DNA of 64,000 nt. It comes from Lathyrus oleraceus. Its lineage: Eukaryota; Streptophyta; Magnoliopsida; Fabales; Fabaceae. The first letter of the stretch is position 1. Every line of letters begins with the position of its first letter. Shown here piece by piece: positions 59,118-64,000 of the stretch. The position numbers and the translations under genes were made by a program. The notes beneath the pieces are model-generated. The model saw only the letters and a list, made by a program, of their open reading frames with translations. It was not told where the DNA came from and did not search any database. The stretch spans positions 180,376,294 to 180,440,293 of the forward strand of contig NC_066585.1 in assembly GCF_024323335.1 (NCBI RefSeq), written 5' to 3'.

Positions 59118-59185
59118 CCATCAGTGTACTAGAAAACCAGAACTTCCTTACGTATAATAGATAAGGAAGTAGCAATAACTGATGG
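59118..59185. repeat. Nested inverted repeat (right LTR)
   Basis: Second copy of 47378-47445 with all four arms intact. Confidence 0.75.
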
Positions 59186-59277
59186 AGAATCAAATACGAC
59201 GTCCGATACGCATATGGATCCGTGATTGAGGTGTCGTCCTGGTGTTATTTTGTACCGTGGTAAATCATTGGACTTAC

Positions 59278-59433
59278 CGGTTTTGTTGTTGCATTTGCAA
59301 GAAAACGGAATCTTAATGACTTGGACGGTAACGCGGGCGGTTGATGCTTCAGCGATGAGTAATGGCGGCTACAGTTTGGATTTGTGAAAAATGAAGCAGG
59401 TATGAGTGACAGAAGCAGGAGGTAAAGGATCAT
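59278..59433 (-). pseudogene. Unidentified exon-like fragment (right LTR)
   Basis: Second copy of 47538-47693 with one Pro-to-Leu change. The splice-donor-like GTAAGT is kept. Confidence 0.35.
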
Positions 59434-59490
59434 TAGTCAAATGATCAGCTTGAATAAACCTGGGGCACTTCCCCTGAAGTCTTCTCGGTT

Positions 59491-59770
59491 TCAACATTCC
59501 AAGTAGTAATAAAGTTGGCTTTCTTCATGCATCACCATCTTCCTGCCTGAACTGACGCCACTTCCATCTTGGTCATCAAAATGCTCTGACGCATTCATTA
59601 GATCTTGGGAAACCATTCCATTTTGCACATTCAAGAGCAACGTCACTTCCATTTTCTTCACTGTATTTAACATCCATCGAGGTTGAGTTTTGCATTGTAT
59701 CCTGAAGTCCATTATTCTGAGCAACAGAATCTACAAAAACACCGATATCCAGGGGTTTTAAGTATTCCAT
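59491..59770 (-). pseudogene. Unidentified coding-like fragment (right LTR)
   Basis: Second copy of 47751-48030. Confidence 0.35.
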
Positions 59771-60574
59771 GATTCTTCATTAATATTCTCCAAAGGTCTT
59801 CCAAGAACTCTAATGCAAAGGTGGACTAGACTTTGAGGCTTTTTCTTCTTAGATAGAAATCCGGGAAATTGAGGATGGTTGATTACGGCAATGGAGGACT
59901 TGGATTTGGAATTAGATTGGAATAGGGATTAGATGTGAATTATGGTTATATCTCGGTTGTGATTTTTTCTTTTTTCTTTCTGATGAAATTCGGGAATTGG
60001 TTGTAATGTAGAAGTTAACGGTAGGATATGGATGTGATGCATTGTTATTGCCCGAATGTTAAATGAAAATGTATGTATGAAAATGAGTTTGGAAATGCTT
60101 GAAAGTTGAATGTTATTGAATGTTATTGAATGTTATGAAATGAGTATGTACTATTTTGATTTGGGATGCATTATGGATACAAAATGGATTTTGGATTTTG
60201 GATTTTGATTATAAAAATGGATGTGGATTTTTAGGAATAATCCAATATTAGTTTGAATGTCAATTTAATTACTAATAACAAATCAGCAAAAAAAACCAAA
60301 TTAAAAACAAATTAATCTATAATTCATTTAAAATTACTTGGATATCAACTCTAACGTTCATTTGGAAATAAAAATCGATTAGAGTTTTAATCATTAGTAA
60401 AAATAAACAATTAAGATTAAATTGACAATTGGAATTAAACTTAATTTGAAATCGAATTAAAAATAAAGAAGAGTCAAGATATTAAAATCCATTTTATACT
60501 GATGAATGTATGCAAATGCAAAAATAAAAGAAAAAAATGGAAAAATTTCAGGATCAAAATCGGGGTGTATGACA

Positions 60575-61807
60575 AAGTGCTTTCTTCAGAGTCAGATTTA
60601 CCCACCTGGGGCATCTGTGAAAGATAGAAAGACTTTGAGGAGATTGTCAGGCAGTTTCTACCTCAATGGCAATGTGCTTTATAAGAGGAATTTTGACATG
60701 GTTCTACTCAGATGCGTGGATAGACACGAAGCAGACCTATTAATGACTGAGGTCCATGAGGGTTCATTTGGTACTCATTCCAATGGACATGCCATGGCTA
60801 GAAAGTTGTTGAGAGCAGGCTACTATTGGCTGACAATGGAGTCTGATTGCTGCAAATATGTGAAGAAATGCCATAAGTGTCAGATTTATACGGATAAGAT
60901 TCATATTCCCCCGACACTTCTGAATGTGATTTCATCACCATGGCCTTTCTCCATGTGGGGAATTGACATGATTGGCATGATAGAACTGAAAGCGTCCAAC
61001 GGTCACAGGTTTATTCTCGTAGCAATTGATTACTTCACCAAGTGGGTTGAAGCGGCATCGTATGCAAACGTGACCAGGCAAGTGGTGGTGAAGTTTATCA
61101 AGAATTAACTCATATGCCGTTATGGTGTGCCCGATAAGATCATTACTGATAATGGATCTAACTTGAACAACAAGATGATGAAAGAGCTGTGTAGCGAGTT
61201 CAAGATCGCACATTATAATTCTTCTCCTTACAGACCCAAGATGAATGGGGTTGTTGAAGCTGCTAATAAGAATATCAAGAAGATTATCCAGAAGATGGTT
61301 GTCACGTACAAGGATTGGCACGAGATGCTGCCATTTGCTTTGCATGGATATCGTACATCTGTCCGCACTTCAACAGGGGAAACCCCTTTCTCTCTTGTTT
61401 ACGGTATGGAGTCTATGCTCCCAATAGAGGTGGAGATCCCATCAATGAGAGTCTTGATGGAAGCCAAGTTGGCTGATGCTGAATGGGTTCAGAGTCGTTA
61501 TGACCAGTTGAATTTAATTGAAGAGAAGAGATTGACTGTCATGTGTCATGGTCAGTTATATCAGCAAAGGATGAAGAAAGCCTTTGATAAGAAGGTCAAG
61601 CCTCGTGTGTTCCGAGAGGGTGACCTTGTGCTCAAGAAAGTTTTGTCTTTCGCACCCGATTCCAGGGGCAAGTGGACTCCAAACTATGAAGGTTCATATG
61701 TTGTTAAGAGAGCCTTTTCAGGCGGTGCTTTGATACTTACAACTATGGATGGGGAGGATTCCACTCGTCCTGTGAATTCAGATGCAGTCAAGAAATACTT
61801 TGCCTAA
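60575..61807 (+). pseudogene. Element A: integrase and C-terminal segment
   Basis: The frame continues from 42119 (Tyr-Asp-Ile-Lys, then Cys-Phe-Leu). It shows the zinc-binding HHCC region (RHEADLLMTEVHEGSFGTHS ... CCKYVKKCHKCQ) and then the catalytic core with MWGIDMIG, IITDNGSNLNNK and the Glu of MNGVVEAANKNIKK, i.e. the D-D-E triad. A C-terminal KVKPRVFREGDLVLKK block follows (GPF/Y-like region, usual in Tat) and the ORF ends at TAA 61805-61807. A single in-frame TAA at 61106-61108 interrupts the core. Integrase inserts the cDNA into the genome. There is no chromodomain. Confidence 0.88.
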
Positions 61808-62330
61808 AAATAAAAACAGAATAGCTCGCTAAGTTGAAAACCCGAAAGGGCAGCTTAGGCAAAAATGAGCGTCTCGGTGGATTGAAAACCCGAAAGGGCG
61901 ATCCAGGCAAAAGTTAGAGACATAAAAAAAACGAATATGTATCCCACTAGATTGAGTACCTCACCCTGGGGCAATCTAGGCAAAAATTAGGTATTTGGCA
62001 AGTAACTGCATCCTGACAAGACTTTGTTCTACAAGTTGTCATCTATCAGAGATTCTCGCTCAGTCATCGTCAACTGAAGTTTCGAAGACATCGGATTCAG
62101 AGTTGGTGGAGAAATGGTCATTATGTTCAATGTAGCCCTTTTCCAATATATATCACCAATTTCAAATTTTTTAAAGATCTATGGAGTCTTGCCATTTGCA
62201 GACTACCATTCCATCAAATAAATTTGAGCCTTTATCCAATTATTTGCACTCTTATTTGTTTCTATTCAACAAATATTTTGCATGTTTTAATTGAGAAATA
62301 TCATTGTTTTTAAATAATTAAATTTTTGTA
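61808..62330 (+). other. Element A 3' region just after integrase
   Basis: Three diverged direct repeats at about 61828-61995 share AAAACCCGAAAGGGC and GGCAAAA(A/G)TTAG. The same motif is kept in elements B and C. No gene is seen. Confidence 0.65.
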
Positions 62331-64000
62331 TTTAAACAAAGTGAACATTCACAATGATAAAAGGATATTGGGATGTCTTCAGTGCTCTCCCAAAGATGGT
62401 ATGATTCTCAACAAGGTAAGACATTTGTTCATATTCCTGGCATGCTTGTGTCCTCTTCCTCCGGAGCCTTTTGTGGTTTTTCTCCCGAGCAGAGTGTTTG
62501 GTAAAGATATTCATCCCTTCTTCCTCCTCAGCAGATGTGATCTCTTTGGTAGGGCAATATTTGGCGATCTTTAGAAGTTTCTGATTGATGATTGTTCCCC
62601 AGAGATCCATCCCCTCCTCTGATAATTTCCCCGGTAGAGTTGCTGCTACGGAGGAGTTCATCTGTGCGATGATTTTGTCCCTAGTTGGAATGGCTGATAT
62701 GTATTCCCCTGCAGAGATCTTTGTTTCCTGGTATCACTTGCCCCTCATGATATTGGATATTTTCCACTTGGCCTGACTTTCTCTCTTGAGATGTAGTACC
62801 GGATGTTTGTTCATCGTTCGTTGAACCTGGTTGTGTTAGAAATGTCTGTTCGTCAGCATTCATCATACATAAACCACGCATATATGCATAATTTTAACAT
62901 TCAGATATTCATGTTGCATCCTTTGCCTTATATCTTTGATTGTTATCACCTGCTGGTTGGTAATGTTTCCCCAAAGTAGATGTTTATGTCTGATCTACCC
63001 ACATAGAGTCAGCCCCATAAGCAGAAAGTGTTTATCCTTTCTTCCATAGTCCCCACCGAGTTATATCCTCGTGGATGATGGTTGTTTCTGATTCCCCTAA
63101 CACATATATTGGGACAGAATTCCCCATTGAGTTATATCCTCATAGGGACAAGTCTTGTTTCATCGTGCCTCTCTAGTTTGATCCTAGATCGGCTTCTCGT
63201 GTCTTTTTCCTGCGATTCCCTGTAGTTCAGATGAATGATTGCTCAGTAACCAGTAATTATCCATCTTTTCCACGGCGGAGTCTGTGGTTTTCTACCTTTA
63301 TACCGGTAGTCGTAAACCCGATTTTTATCCCCTTTGCAGAGTTAACCTTTTTTGTTCATCCTAACCGATGACGGTTACTCTTCCGTGGTTTTCTATCCAG
63401 TATCTGGTAGATGTAATCCCCCTTGACGATTATCTTTATCCAATATTTGGTATTGATAGTCCTTCACCCTTTTTGAGTATATTTCCCGGTAACCGGTGAT
63501 ATATCTCTCGGATCATTGCCTTTGTCAATGTATCCCCAACGAGTCATCTTTCATTCGCCCTTGTCGGTAATGATTGTTTCTCCCTCGGATTTGGTAATCT
63601 TTATATACCTAGTTGTTGGTATCCCGATGCCCTTTCTTTTTGGTCGATTCATCCTTTATTAACCAGTAATCGGTTGTGGATAATCTTCCATGTGAGTATA
63701 TTATCTACGTTCGGACGGTAATAGATAATATATCTCATGCGCTCTTCAGTCGAAGTCTTTATTCTTCCCCAGTCGAGTGAGATTCGTATCCCCTTTGTGG
63801 AATCGAATGTCCATCCTGTAATCGAGTTTGCTTTTTAGCCCTCTTTTGGATGATGAGTGTCTTGGGAATATTCCCCAATTCACGCCTTGGTTGGTCACCT
63901 ATTATATGCCCAATAACCGGCATCCCTGATGTTCCTTCCTTCTGCTCCCTATTATGACTTTTGTCCCCTGTGGAGTCATATTTCCTGAGTCGAAATATAC
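62331..64000 (+). repeat. Element A 3' untranslated region with strongly diverged repeats
   Basis: T- and C-rich with recurring CCCC-GAGTTATATCCTC, ATCCCC and GGTAATCGGT/ACCGGTA phrases (e.g. 63055, 63121, 63300, 63480, 63660). I take it as an old minisatellite-like 3' UTR typical of Ogre. Short frames on both strands (such as 62332-62661 minus) show no recognisable protein. Confidence 0.5.

Larger units (their letters stand above)
42120..60574 (-). mobile_element. Element C: non-autonomous Ogre-like element with gene fragments in its LTRs
   Basis: 18,455 bp on the minus strand, with LTRs of 6713 and 6715 bp, tRNA-Arg-type PBS, mini-Gag, minisatellite and PPT. No pol. The body and U5 are homologous to element B, while U3 and R are unrelated to B. 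By eye about 15 substitutions separate the LTRs (about 0.2%), making this the youngest whole-element insertion here. Each LTR contains fragments of several cellular genes upstream of the TATA-like box. Confidence 0.92.
53860..60574 (-). repeat. Element C right LTR (5' LTR), 6.7 kb
   Basis: 6715 bp, collinear with 42120-48832 at an offset of 11740. It differs at about 15 sites by eye and by a 2-bp insertion near its U3 end (GGGGTGTATGACA against GGGGTATGACA). Confidence 0.93.
1..64000 (+). mobile_element. Element A: outer Tat/Ogre-type LTR retrotransposon, broken, both ends outside window
   Basis: This is the oldest layer. Four pieces (1-771, 25994-27010, 40990-42119, 60575-64000) become collinear when three younger insertions and one copy of each 5-bp TSD are removed. 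The reading frame continues exactly across all three sites: the Gly-Ile codons before 771 run on at 25995, the codons ending at 27010 run on at 40990, and the Lys codon at 42115 is repeated at 60575. The order is protease tail, RT, RNase H, a second RNase H, integrase, then a 3' untranslated region. The second RNase H is the hallmark of the Tat lineage. No LTR of A lies in the window. Several in-frame stops show it is dead. Confidence 0.9.

Noticed and set aside
62332..62661. 109-codon minus-strand frame in the 3' region of element A
   Set aside because: No recognisable similarity, it lies in a diverged repeat-rich UTR, and an overlapping plus-strand frame is equally long.

Overview
The window is a nest of LTR retrotransposons from a large plant genome. 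A legume of the pea/vetch/faba bean tribe is the best guess: Tat/Ogre elements with a tRNA-Arg primer binding site, multi-kilobase LTRs and long AT-rich untranslated regions are typical there. I see no intact host gene, tRNA, rRNA or CRISPR. Almost every base belongs to one of five Ty3/gypsy-type insertions. Their borders can be placed to the base because each has TG...CA ends and a 5-bp target site duplication (TSD), and the interrupted reading frames rejoin exactly across the sites.

Layout. Element A is the oldest: a degraded Tat/Ogre on the + strand, running off both window ends. It survives in four pieces: 1-771, 25994-27010, 40990-42119 and 60575-64000 (about 6.3 kb). Three insertions split it. 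(1) An Athila element (+, 772-25993, TSD GATTC) has 1.6-1.7 kb LTRs, a tRNA-Asp-type PBS and a gag-pol with several in-frame stops and a frameshift. Element B sits inside its 5' LTR: a 14.8-kb pol-less Ogre-like element (+, 1142-15904, TSD AAGGG) with 3.9-kb LTRs. (2) A chromodomain-bearing Tekay/Del-type element (-, 27011-40989, TSD ACTGC) is present as a head-to-tail dimer, LTR-body-LTR-body-LTR, with an exact 6169-bp period. One body has an uninterrupted 1470-codon gag-pol and the other has a single nonsense codon. (3) Element C (-, 42120-60574, TSD AAGTG) is a second pol-less Ogre-like relative of B, with 6.7-kb LTRs.

How they work together. B and C have PBS, polypurine tract, a short Gag-like ORF with two Zn-knuckle-like motifs, and a 3' minisatellite, but no capsid, protease, RT, RNase H or integrase region. 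They must have been mobilised in trans, plausibly by an autonomous Ogre such as A once was. Yet both have young LTRs (by-eye divergence about 0.9% for B and 0.2% for C), and the mini-Gag frame is open in both.

Most notable. The LTRs of C carry fragments of at least four unrelated host genes (RanGAP, VDAC porin, a GH28 polygalacturonase and an HSP110/Hsp70-15-type chaperone) in both orientations, upstream of the likely TATA box, in both LTRs. The U5 region of both B and C contains a tandem array of about 138-bp units. Each unit can fold into a long hairpin whose stems show paired, compensating substitutions between units, suggesting a selected RNA structure. B and C share U5, body and PPT but have unrelated U3/R regions, so their promoters have been exchanged.
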